DNA from: Stomorhina lunata
Lineage: Eukaryota; Arthropoda; Insecta; Diptera; Rhiniidae
DNA: 64,000 nucleotides
Assembly (NCBI GenBank): GCA_933228675.1
Contig: OW121741.1
Coordinates: 42,679,080 to 42,743,079 of the forward strand
Direction of reading: 5' to 3'
Shown piece by piece: positions 55,020 through 64,000 of this stretch (position 1 is its first letter; every line of letters starts with the position of its first letter). The translations under genes were made by a program, and so were the position numbers. Below the pieces are notes generated by a model that did not search any database, was not told where the DNA came from, and saw only the letters and a program-made list of their open reading frames with translations.

Positions 55020-57040
55020 TTTTTTGTAACAAAAATTAGATAAACCATGGACTAAGTGTATAAACCTAAAACGAGACTATGTTGAAAAACAAATTAACTT
55101 CTTATATAAATATATAATGTTATATCATACTCATAACCCAAACTCAAGATTTTAAGTTTTTATTTTGATCAAAAAATTTGACTTATTAACCTGCCATATA
55201 ACCCAAACAGTAAATATTTACAAAATTTGCAAATATATATTTACTATTGGGCCACATTTGGTTTTAGTATTAACTGCAGATTTCTATATGTAGTTCTATC
55301 TCTTTTACACTTTTAAGATAAGTATTTACATCCCAACTATTCAGTTAAGGATAGTGTGGCTAAGTCTCAAGTCTGTTCTACTGTTCACTTCCTTTGACCG
55401 TATCCAATATTTGGCTCTCTTAATCTAACTTTCCCAGATACAGCAGTTTATGATGCTATTCAAAGAGGTAACAAAGCGCACAAATAGTGTATAGACTTGT
55501 CGTTTGCTGTACCCTTGGAATACCTTGCTGTTCTCAGAAATTTGCTCTGACTGCTATTGCAACATACCAGAATATCGTTCAGAGCTAGGTTCCATTTAAA
55601 GGGAGATATTAACAAATCTATTTAAGCCAGACGACTTCACGGTTGCCTTTTTTATGTTAAAAAAATACATTATCTATGGAGTTGAGTCAGATTTCCAAAC
55701 CTTATTCTCATATTCCTAGAAACTCAAACTGTTGGCAACCCCAAAAATAAGAAACACTGACCGATAAATAAAATATTAAATAATTAACGAATATCTGAAA
55801 AATACGAATAAAACTTTGGTTCAAACGCACATACGAGTATCAATTCAACAAAGAAGTACATATTAATAAAAAAAAAATAAGAACAATAATCACAAAGAGC
55901 GAAAAAAAAGCTTAATAAACTATAGAATAAACAAATAAAATTCTGGTTATTTCAGTAGCATATTTTTGAAGTACAAAAACTTTAAATAAACAAAATAGAA
56001 TGAAATAAAATGAAAAAATCTGAGAGGGTAAAGTTTTTAACTTTAAAACTTGTAGTACATCACATTCTTATAAAATGTAGTACATCAAACTTGACTACAC
56101 CACACAGATTCCAATCATCGTCATCACTTGACTCCGACACCCTGTAAAACAGATGACGTGAGAGAACAAACACATGTGTATGATGTGTGAGTGCTTTGTA
56201 CGGTGCTAAACTAAAGGTTAAATTATGTTTTTAGTGGGCCTAAGCCAAAAACTAACGGTTTTTAAATAGTATAAAAAAATTTGGAGTATATTTACATCTC
56301 TTGTATTTATTGATCTAGGTTCGACTTAGAAAGTGGTTAAAATTATTCCTTTGTGATAAAATACAAAGATGGAAAAGAATAATTTCTAGGCTACCAACGA
56401 TTTAACAACGGTCCATTAGAACTACCCAAATTTTACAACGAATGGGCCTATTTTATGAATTTGTGTGTTTGAAAGATCAGATAAATAGTGCCTATGTTTT
56501 TTAAACACTGTATCGATCAAAACATGGACATCGTATTGTCTGTATTTTTTAACCGTTTTTAAATAACTATGTATCTCTGACACGCCTATTGAATTTGTTT
56601 TCTTACTATTACTTCGGCCATTGTGTCCATCTCTTATCAGTATACCGCGAATAATCTCTTTATAGAATTTTGTTCACTTCTATTTTTACATTTGCTTGTA
56701 TCTTTGAAGAGCTCCACTCTATCTACCTAGCAAATTTCTTCTGGTGACCATTGCATTTTAAATTGTCAATTTAGCATATTTAATTTAATTTCTGTGGGCC
56801 TTTTTGCACTTTAGAATACTATACCAGAAATGTAAATATGCGACAATGACTTTGATATCTCTAAGGAGTACCTTGATTTTAGGAGCCATAGGTGAGTACA
56901 TGATAAAAGAAATTAGTAAGGTATAACCGTTCTCTCTTTTGTCAGCCATATTAACTTTCTGACGTTTGATCGAATTATTATTTTCTTTTCTCAAATTACG
57001 CTACCATACTACTTTTAAAAATCCCAGTTTTGGTTTGCTA
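55020..57040. other. No gene supported
   Basis: AT-rich sequence without supported ORFs. A 22-base block (gtaaggtataaccgttctct at 56918) recurs inverted at 58019-58038, and 'gccataggtgag' at 56885 is matched by 'gccatgggtgag' at 58050. Confidence 0.4.
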
Positions 57041-57228
57041 TTATACTATAAACACAATCACGACTGCAGGCTACGGGCTACAACCTGTTAAAATTAGAAT
57101 ACATTCATTCAAATAGAAATCATTTTTTTAAGCGTCGACATAGCCACACGACTACCGACTACCGTTGCAGATGTAGACAAAAAACTATATACATTTTATA
57201 TATAATATAAAAATGTATGTTTAATAAA

Positions 57229-57276
57229 TAAAATTTTACTTCTATTGAAGTAAAATTCAATAGAAGTAAAATTTTA
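57229..57276. repeat. Perfect 20-bp inverted repeat
   Basis: Arms TAAAATTTTACTTCTATTGA and exact complement with an 8-base loop (agtaaaat). Copy 1 of the surrounding element has only partial equivalents near 48245-48285. Confidence 0.9.
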
Positions 57277-57337
57277 CGCTGTCATAACTAACTCGCTACA
57301 TATGCTAGAGCTAAGTAGTTTATGTTATATGAAAGCT

Positions 57338-57339
57338 CA

Positions 57340-57407
<68 letters not shown>

Positions 57408-57408
57408 T
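57338..57408. repeat. (TA)n microsatellite
   Basis: About 70 bases of uninterrupted TA inside copy 2 of the 1.9-kb element; copy 1 has no such run at the matching place (near 48330-48350). Confidence 0.95.
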
Positions 57409-58074
57409 TATGTCTTTATTATTTTAAGATATGCTCATTTTTATAAACAAAGTCGGTTGTAAAAATAAGTTTTGAGTATATGAGCTCTTAATCTTTATAA
57501 ATAGGAAGAATGTATAATATATCATTTGAATGATACTTTCAGTAGCTTTTGTTTGATATACCAGTTTATATCGGATATAAACTTCTAAAGTTATGCCGTA
57601 TAATTTTTGAAATTTAAAAAGCCCATAATTCTCATACTATAAAAGATCACACCAAAATCTATCTATAAGAACATATTTGAAGATACGTTTTTCAAATAAA
57701 ATTTTGGTGAAATTAAAATTTTCAATTCCAAAAAGAAGCTGAAGAAACTGTAACATAAATTATAAAAAAATATGTTACACAAAAATACTTTAAATATATT
57801 ATGACAAAATTGAATTGTCTCAAGTCTTTTTTTTTCCTTGTGCAGGATCCGCTAAACTTTATAAAATAAGTTTTAACGAAATGTTTACAACACATTACAC
57901 ATTCAAAATTTCCTGATAATAATATTCCCATTTCTCACATGTGGCAACGACTTTTATAATTGTTTACAAAAAACAAATTTCAAATATTTCGCATTTGCTT
58001 CAAAATTTTTTTTTGTAAGAGAGAACGGTTATACCTTACAATTTTTTTGCCATGGGTGAGTATTTAAAAATTTA

Positions 58075-59400
58075 TATTTTTTTTTTTGTTAATATATAAA
58101 TTTATTTTCAGTTCAATTCATTACATTTAAAAGGCCTCAGCGCCTTAAAGGCTTTGTTGAGGCAAGTTGGCAAAAATAAAAGTACTTAAATTTATATATG
58201 TACATTTATAAATTTATAATACAACAACTGATTTAATAATAATAAATAAATTATAAATATATTACATTAAGACTTCGTTAATATGCTGCAATAAAAATTC
58301 CTTTAAATCTTTTTTAAACATTGAGATTCTAGTTGCATTTTTTATATATTGTGGCAAGTTATTGTACATTCGACTACCCATAAAATCAACGCGCTGTTTA
58401 GTTGTTTCCAAACGACACCAGGCTATTCCTAAATTCCCATTACTCCTTGTATTTATGGTATGATTATTTCTCAAAAACTGAATAGTGTGGTGCCCAATAT
58501 TATTCAAAAATTTGAAAATAAAAGTCAACATTTGAAGTTTATAAAGACTGTGTACTGGCAAAATAGTTTTGCATTTATCGACATATAAAGAACTCGTTGG
58601 ATATAATAATGGAAGATTATAAACCGTCTTCAGAGCCTTATTTTGCCAAACCTGTAGTGATTTTAGTTCGTTACTGTTTTTATAAGCATAAAGAATGGCT
58701 AAGTAGTTCAGATGACTTTGAATCAAGGCATTGTAAAGCAGTAGTTTCGTTTCTTGATCAAATTTGTTTTTAAATTTATATAAAACTCCAATAACTTTTG
58801 CAATTTTCATTTTAAGGGCTTGTATGTGCATATTCCATCCAATATTACTTTGAAATGTAATACCCAAGTATTTTATAGAATTAACTTCAAAAATTTCTCT
58901 TCCATCAGTCATCACAGAGAATAAATTATTAGTACATCTTGGCCTGAATCTAAGCAGCTTCGTTTTACCAGCATTTAATACCAATTTATTAATGCGAGCA
59001 TATTCACATAGTAAGGCAGCATCGCGTTCTATATATGCTTTTACCACAGTTTCATGTTTGTATGGATAGAACAAACAGATATCATCTGCATACATAAATA
59101 TTTTACCAGTGAGTCCAAGATTATGCAAGTCATTGATAAAGATTGTAAAAAGCAATGGTCCAAGTACACTTCCTTGAGGTACTCCGTTAAGTACAGTACG
59201 CATAGAGCTTTTATGATCTCCAATCTGAACAAACTGTTTTCTATTTGTGAAATAGCTTTTCAAGAGAATAATATCTTTATCCTGAATACCATAGAACTTT
59301 AGTTTCTGGAGCATAATATTATGATCTATTAGATCAAACGCGTGAAGTATTAAAACGTACAATGCTATCTGGATACTGCGTGAAAAACTATTATGGTAAA
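58075..59400 (-). mobile_element. 5'-truncated LINE with 3' tail
   Basis: On the minus strand: a reverse transcriptase frame (59362-58262), a 3' UTR with 'ggcgctgaggccttttaaat', AATAAA near 58108-58113 and an A-rich tail (plus-strand T run at 58079-58090). The 5' part is missing, as usual for LINE insertions. It lies within copy 2 of the 1.9-kb TIR element. Confidence 0.85.
58262..59362 (-). CDS. Non-LTR reverse transcriptase, N-terminally truncated
   Basis: A 366-codon uninterrupted frame, the longest in the window. Residues 9-17 (AFDLIDHNI) correspond to the KAFD block with the first catalytic Asp. Residues about 58-76 (NGVPQGSVLGPLLF) are RT motif B-like, and IFMYADDICLFYPY (about 88-101) holds the catalytic YADD. 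LNAGKTKLLRF and IKYLGITFQSNIGW (near residues 130-180) are typical of the RT thumb side, and the end (MYNNLPQYIKNATRISMFKK then DLKEFLL) is the usual C-terminus of CR1/jockey-type elements. The first ATG is only the first Met of a truncated copy: endonuclease and RT fingers are absent, and LSK before AFD is altered to LILH. It would reverse-transcribe LINE RNA at a nick. The intact C-terminal half implies a recent insertion, but this copy cannot be autonomous. Confidence 0.9.
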   Translation of the reverse strand: MYVLILHAFDLIDHNIMLQKLKFYGIQDKDIILLKSYFTNRKQFVQIGDHKSSMRTVLNGVPQGSVLGPLLFTIFINDLHNLGLTGKIFMYADDICLFYPYKHETVVKAYIERDAALLCEYARINKLVLNAGKTKLLRFRPRCTNNLFSVMTDGREIFEVNSIKYLGITFQSNIGWNMHIQALKMKIAKVIGVLYKFKNKFDQETKLLLYNALIQSHLNYLAILYAYKNSNELKSLQVWQNKALKTVYNLPLLYPTSSLYVDKCKTILPVHSLYKLQMLTFIFKFLNNIGHHTIQFLRNNHTINTRSNGNLGIAWCRLETTKQRVDFMGSRMYNNLPQYIKNATRISMFKKDLKEFLLQHINEVLM

Positions 59401-59699
59401 AGCAATCAAATTATGCATTTCAGTTGCGAAGTGAATTAAGAATAGACAGAATATTAAGAACATTTTTTATCATAGAATGATTCTGAAAATTTCCCAAAAA
59501 TAGAGTTTTATCAGGTAATTGATATAAATCGATCGATTTTAGATATATTTTCGAGATATTTCCTCCCATTTTCACAAATACTTCAAACCAAATTAAAGAT
59601 AAGATATCAGTCAAAGGAATTAAAACGCAAACTTTCATTTTCAGAAATGGAACGTAAGGAAAACGATCGATTTTCATCACATAACGTTATAATTTTAAT

Positions 59700-60249
59700 C
59701 TCTCTCGATTTCGCTTAAACTCAAAAATTATGCGTATTATCATTTTATCTCCAGATATTATTGTATAAAAGCCAGCCTCATGTCTTATATCGTTTATATT
59801 TTTATAGGCTCCCAAAGTTGGACGTCTCGGTTATTTTTGTGAAAAATTGGCAACGTTACGAATCAATAACTGAACACGTTGTCAGATTTTAATAATTTTG
59901 TTGTCGTTGGAAAGGAATGTCGAAAGATATTGGTAGTTATTATCATTTCTTAAGGACCTCTTCTATAAAAAATTTCATTTATCCTTGAATAATCTGAAAA
60001 ACTTTTTTTTAATTTTCTTTTACTAAGTTGATTTTATTCAGTAAAAATTTAGTTATGGGCTGACCACGGGTTCTGAAGTTACAGCAAATTGTCTCTATCT
60101 ACTAACAAAATTCGTACAAAATAATAGAGTGGAGCCATGTATTCATCTACTAAGAGTAGTATGTACGACCAAAATCATAGCAATATCTAAGCTGGTCACA
60201 TTATGGAGTGGGAGGAAATATTTTAGAATTAAACCATATTAATATTTAT
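59700..60249. other. No feature seen
   Basis: AT-rich sequence between the LINE-bearing element and the next dispersed repeat. No supported ORF. Confidence 0.4.
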
Positions 60250-60999
60250 ACCATTTGTGCTGATGTAAGTAACGCATAAAAATATTGGTCTTAGACCCAC
60301 CTTAAGTAATCAATAGACTTAGAATCACTTTCAGAGTCGATTTAACGATGTAAGTCCATCCGTCGGCTGGCGGTCCTGGTGGATTGTTGGACTCCATGTA
60401 AATCTTGTAATCAAATTATGAAATTTGGCACAGATATTTTTCTTGATAGTGGAACAATGGCTATTGAAATTCGTCAAAACCGGTTCAAAATGGTACCTCC
60501 TATAGGTCCCACTTTACGGAATTTATATTTTAGCCACAAATATCAGTATTTTATCATGAAATTTGAAACAAATACTATTTATGTAATTGAAAATCACTGT
60601 ACCAAATTTTGAAATGAAATCGGCCAACATTTGACCATAGCTCCCGTACAAACTCTTTTGTCAAAATGTACTAAATGAGATTAAAATCACTAAAACGCTC
60701 GTAAATTTAAAGATAATTAGAATTTAGAATTTATTTTTTGCTTACATAATTTTTGTAAAAACTGTAATCAATTTGCCAAATTTAGAGATAATCGGTCCAC
60801 ATTTGACCCTAGCTCTCATGTAAGTCGAAATGGTGGAAACAGCTTAAATACATAGGTATATAAATTTTAAAAAATGTTTGTATGATGGCAAAATTTAGAA
60901 ATTATTTGTCTTTTTACAGAAAAAAGAACACCTTTGACCTTTGTGGTGAAGGGTATCGTATGTTCGGGCTTGACCGAACATAAATAACCATGTTCTTGT
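60250..60999 (+). mobile_element. Fly dispersed repeat (copy 3)
   Basis: Same family as 29090-30057 and 33416-34179: 'gatgtaagtaacgcataaaa', 'atattggtcttagaccca', 'gacatttgaccatagctccc'-like phrases, ending 'ggtgaagggtatcgtatgtt' and 'cgggcttgaccgaacataa'. It carries no SINE, and its 'caaatttagagataatcggt' marks the empty site for the LINE tail of copy 1. The 77-codon frame at 60379-60612 is repeat sequence. Confidence 0.7.
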
Positions 61000-61546
61000 C
61001 CAAATTTGTAGTTTTGTGGCACTTTAGAAAATATGTTATTGCAAAATGACTCTTATTGACCTCATACTTGCCCACCACTGCTCTACACCAACATTTCTTT
61101 AAAAAGTTTGTACTACAAAAGTATTTTTATTCACTTTATTCCAAAACTGTGTGTTTAAAGGCCTCAAAAAAACAAGCCTTGAGTATCTTGCCGCTAAACG
61201 ATGCGAGTAAATTGTTTAAATACATACACAGAATTCGATTGTATTTGCGAGTGAATATTCGAATTAACTTTAATTAAAGTTATTGTTGTTTTAATGATTT
61301 ATTGGCCCTGACGTTTATGATGATGACGACGATTTGGAAACAGAAAAACGGAAGTTCTAGCAATTAATACAAACAAGCAACAGATTTTGAATTAATCTCC
61401 AATTGGAATTGAATCACAGTGTAATGGATATGAGAAACACCGGTTTTTGTTCAAGTCCACAAGACATATCTAGACAACCCCACCCACCCCATTTCGAATA
61501 AAGATGAAAAATTACATTTATCTTAAAATTAGGAAGGGAAACTTAC
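61000..61546. other. Probable intron of the minus-strand exon at 61547
   Basis: No repeats or family motifs. It lies directly downstream of the GTAAGT donor at 61546-61541 on the minus strand. Small open frames show nothing recognisable. Confidence 0.35.
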
Positions 61547-61560
61547 CTAAATCCTCCATG
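61547..61560 (-). CDS. Candidate first coding exon (MEDL...) of a host gene
   Basis: On the minus strand 'cggcagccATGGAGGATTTAG' runs straight into GTAAGT: four codons (MEDL) plus two bases, then a consensus donor (TTAG|GTAAGT, donor at 61546-61541). The start context GCCATGG is strong. Upstream (61561 to about 62450) lies a long T- and A-rich leader-like region with few repeats, which fits a 5' UTR and promoter. The rest of the gene would lie below 61.5 kb, through the repeats, and cannot be identified from four residues. A chance coincidence of a strong start and a strong donor is possible. Confidence 0.45.
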
Positions 61561-62460
61561 GCTGCCGAAGAATTGACAAAAATGTTTCCTTTCAGTAAAA
61601 TATAGAACACGAGTTTTGTTGAAACTTTTGAAGACACTTCTTTATAAATTTGTAATAAAAACTTTTATTTTTTGCTTTTCTTTATATTTTAACGACTTTA
61701 GATCTGGTTTTTTCCTGTTGCCGTAAATGTTGCTGCTCCAAATTCTTCTGTCTTAATATTTCCGCGTATTTTGCAAGAAATTTTACAAAAAAAAATGTTT
61801 GCTATAAATTTGTTGTAATTTCTTGACTTTTCACAATTTTTTTTTATTTTGTTTAATATTTAAATTCTTTACCACGCACACAATTCTTTTTTTACAATTT
61901 ATTTTAATTGTACAATTACTTGCTTATTTTTATTAATTTTATTTATGGCTTTTACTTTTTTTGTTCTTTTTGAAATGTTTCGAATTGAAGTTGCTGTGCT
62001 CGACTAATCAAGTTCTCTGATTCACTTTTATTCTTCGGTCGGCATTAAAAAATATGTCTGTTAATAAAACAAAAAAATACATATCTGTGTTTTTTATTTA
62101 TTCTTGTTGTTCTGCTCCGCACCAAACGTCCCCTACCTGAAGATCCAACACATGAAATTGTATACACAACAAAAAAACAGCAGAAACCGATACAAAAGAC
62201 CAGAAGAAAAAATATCATAAATCCAATCGGTCGGTATCTACTTCTCCACTTCAATCAAACACACAAAACAAAAAGTAACAAAAACAACAGACAGAAAACA
62301 TGTCAACAAAGCGAAATACCAGTAGAAAACGGAATACAAAAGTAAACAATGAGAAATTGTTGGCAGACGTTGAGAAAACGTGAAAGTGCAGAAAAGAGAA
62401 CTGTCAAGTTTTATGTGCTATACGACGTAAGGACTTACGTCATGAAGCATTAACTCAACA
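61561..62460 (-). promoter_or_regulatory. Possible leader and promoter of the minus-strand gene
   Basis: Repeat-poor region just upstream of the ATG at 61560. No clear TATA box or initiator can be singled out in such AT-rich DNA. The small frame at 62045-62254 lacks known motifs. Confidence 0.25.
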
Positions 62461-62504
62461 GGGTTGTATATTTAGCCGTTAAATTTAAATCATATTCCGT
62501 TGAA

Positions 62505-63127
62505 ATAGTTAGTCCACTTTTACATTAGTCAGGTTTGGCTTATCAAGTGTTGAATTTGTATGAGAAAAAAAAAGCTGACAGAATTAAAGTTGAGCAAACC
62601 TGACCGTACTATTAAGTTTACGAAATTTTTGGAAATTTGTATGAAATTTAAGGAAAATAAAATGAAAACTGATGAACCAAATATTTAAGTGTGAATGCAG
62701 GTTTAAAATAAATTTAAAGAAAAACTGATCAAGTAAACCTGATTCGTGTGAAACGGAAATAATTAAATAATTCAAATATTTTTGAAATTCAAAAATTTTT
62801 AACAATGAATGCTTGAATACAAGATATATACACATATTTATATACTCATATTATGTTTGAATATGTTTTCAATTAGTCTACTTCTAGATTAGTCAGGTTT
62901 GGCTTATTAAGTTTGAATTTGTATGAGAAAAACTGACAGAATTAAAGTCAGGTTTGCTGACCGTACTATCAGGTTTAAGAAAATTTTGAAAATTTGTATG
63001 AAATTTAAGGAAAATAAAATGAAAACTGATGGAAGAAAATGTTCGTGTGTGAACGAGAATGCAGGTTCAAAATAAATTTTAACAAAAACTGATCAAGTAT
63101 ACCTGATTTGTGTAAAAGGGGGACTAA
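62505..63127. mobile_element. Two tandem MITE copies
   Basis: The unit at 62506-62765 recurs at 62874-63125: 'ttagtcaggtttggctta', 'gaatttgtatgagaaaaa', 'ctgacagaattaaagt', 'gaccgtacta', 'gaaatttaaggaaaataaaa' and 'actgatcaagta.acctgatt'. The outer ends AGTTAGTCCACTTTTACA and the complement of AGTTAGTCCCCCTTTTACA form inverted repeats, and similar half-ends lie between the copies. No ORF. Confidence 0.75.
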
Positions 63128-63179
63128 CTTTATTTTATGGGAAAAATAAGTCGAAAGAAAACGTAAGTATTTTCAGACA

Positions 63180-63440
63180 AATTACTGTTCCACTATTTCG
63201 AACAGTTACCAGAGGGGCTACTGCGTATTTCGATTCGAAAGAAATTAGAAATTCTAACAGTTTTTCTTTCGAATCGAGATACGCAGTAACCCCCCAGCAA
63301 AGCGAAAGCAAATGTCAAAACGAGTCACTTGATATTTTGCTTTCGAATAGAAACGAACGAAAGGCTTTGAAATAGTGAAACCAACATTATTTCGAATTCG
63401 AGTTACTCACTTTCTTTCGAAATCGTGGAACAGGCTATAA
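63180..63440. mobile_element. Small element of nested inverted repeats
   Basis: Outer pair: CTGTTCCACTATTTCGAA (63186) with the complement of CTGTTCCACGATTTCGAA (ending about 63435). Inner pair: 'ggggctactgcgtatttcga' with 'tcgagatacgcagtaacccc' (63214-63293). A third pair: 'gctttcg'/'cgaaagc' around 'aaatgtcaaaacgag'. About 255 bases, no ORF. Confidence 0.7.
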
Positions 63441-63800
63441 GAAAATTTTAAAATTAAAATTATTTTTTTTTATTTCATTTTAAACTGACATTTAATTTTG
63501 ATATTTTCCTATTTTCTGCATTAGAATTGTAATAAATAGTATAAACTCAGTGTTGTATCGGTATTTGAATAGTTTTCAAATAATTTTTCGTTGAAAACTC
63601 ATACAAAAGGAGTTTTCGTTTTGTATGTGAAAACTTAAGTTTTCAATATTGTTTTGAAGCGAAAACTACTTCATCTCGTTTTTGAGCTTAATGTGAATGA
63701 GCCATAATACAATTTTGTAAGAAAATGTCTAAAATTTCTTTAAATTTTTTTTAAAGCTTTCCGTAAAACAATTTAAACATAAAATTATTTAAATATACCT

Positions 63801-64000
63801 GGGCCCTATTTCACTAAGCTACAAATCTACAATTACAAGTGTTTTTGCCTGTAAAATTGCGAACTTGTAAAAAATTGTGTTTCTTTAAAATACAATTACA
63901 AGTTTGTAGCTACAAGTGATTTTTACAATTCACAAGTTTACAAGTCATGCTTCTACAAGTGGTTTTGTTTCACAAATCTAAATTTGTACTTGTACACTTG
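63801..64000. mobile_element. MITE cut by the window end
   Basis: Starts GGGCCCTATTTCACTAAGC and then carries many TACAAGT and ACTTGTA motifs on both strands. The right end is outside the window. Confidence 0.5.

Larger units (their letters stand above)
57042..59690. mobile_element. 1.9-kb TIR element, copy 2, interrupted by a LINE
   Basis: The left end TATACTATAAACACAATCAC then GACTGCAGGCTA matches 47891. Shared internal order: 'ggctacaacctgt.aaaatta', 'agctacacgactacc'-like, 'gctgtcataact', 'tgctagagcta', 'aagatatgc', 'cggatataa.ttctaaagtt'. 59523-59690 repeats the inverted module of 48472-48634. The LINE at 58075-59400 lies between. The right terminus was not found. Confidence 0.6.

Overview
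The window is nuclear DNA of an insect, most likely a higher (brachyceran, perhaps calyptrate) fly. Grounds: very AT-rich sequence, short introns with GTAAGT/GTAGGT donors, decayed mariner/Tc1, hAT and LINE copies of insect type, and dispersed repeats with the wording 'tttgaccatagctcccat' that I associate with fly genomes. There are no operons, CRISPR arrays or bacterial signals. No long intact host protein gene is present; the window reads as intronic/intergenic sequence filled with nested repeats. Host coding sequence is limited to a few candidate terminal exons: a first coding exon on the minus strand at 1817-1901 (ATG, then a GTAAGT donor), a short ORF just upstream of it (2036-2139), a possible spliced gene on the plus strand at 6.4-7.1 kb ending in AATAAA, a plausible 5' leader region at 31.3-31.9 kb, and a first coding exon on the minus strand at 61547-61560.

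Layout. 1-11.2 kb: three long AT-rich arrays (A, B, C) of degenerate modules built on GAAAGCTTTCGATATCGAAAG-like and CTATAG-centred palindromes, broken by a 1.25-kb TIR insertion (4146-5390), a MITE (8091-8354) and a tRNA-derived SINE (7246-7529). 11.2-17.9 kb: a SINE split by a dead mariner (11266-12496), a 255-bp MITE (13850-14104), a 300-bp tandem repeat, a structurally complete but dead Tc1/mariner of DD37E type (15198-16500), a 132-bp tandem repeat and a foldback element. 18.6-24.2 kb: the most striking structure, two long arrays of the same 11-bp unit in opposite orientation (about 1.5 kb of AGAACTGAACT, then about 2.7 kb of its complement) separated by 1.4 kb. 24.2-26.8 kb is AT-rich with little structure. 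26.8-36.7 kb: several tandem repeats (77, about 147, about 140, and alternating 137/143 bp), a decayed LINE, three fly dispersed repeats, a SINE, a 59-bp LINE tail with a 10-bp target duplication, a 0.7-kb foldback and old transposase fragments. 38.3-44.4 kb: a 1.1-kb TIR element, then a 4.76-kb TIR element that carries array D and has itself been hit by a TA-flanked MITE, a hAT MITE with a perfect 8-bp duplication, and a SINE. 45.7-54.3 kb: mariner and LINE remnants, a 1.9-kb non-autonomous TIR element, a 389-bp MITE, tandem fly repeats and a 1.13-kb hAT with an 8-bp target duplication. 54.7-64 kb: a mariner scrap, a second copy of the 1.9-kb element interrupted by a 5'-truncated LINE with the longest ORF of the window (366 codons), a further dispersed repeat, the minus-strand host exon at 61.5 kb, duplicated MITEs and complex inverted repeats.

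The parts do not form a pathway. Their relation is one of nesting and decay: arrays and old elements are hosts for younger MITEs, SINEs and LINE tails, so relative insertion order can be read directly. The inverted 11-bp arrays and the many long hairpins mean that read-through transcripts would be rich in double-stranded RNA; any functional role is inference only.
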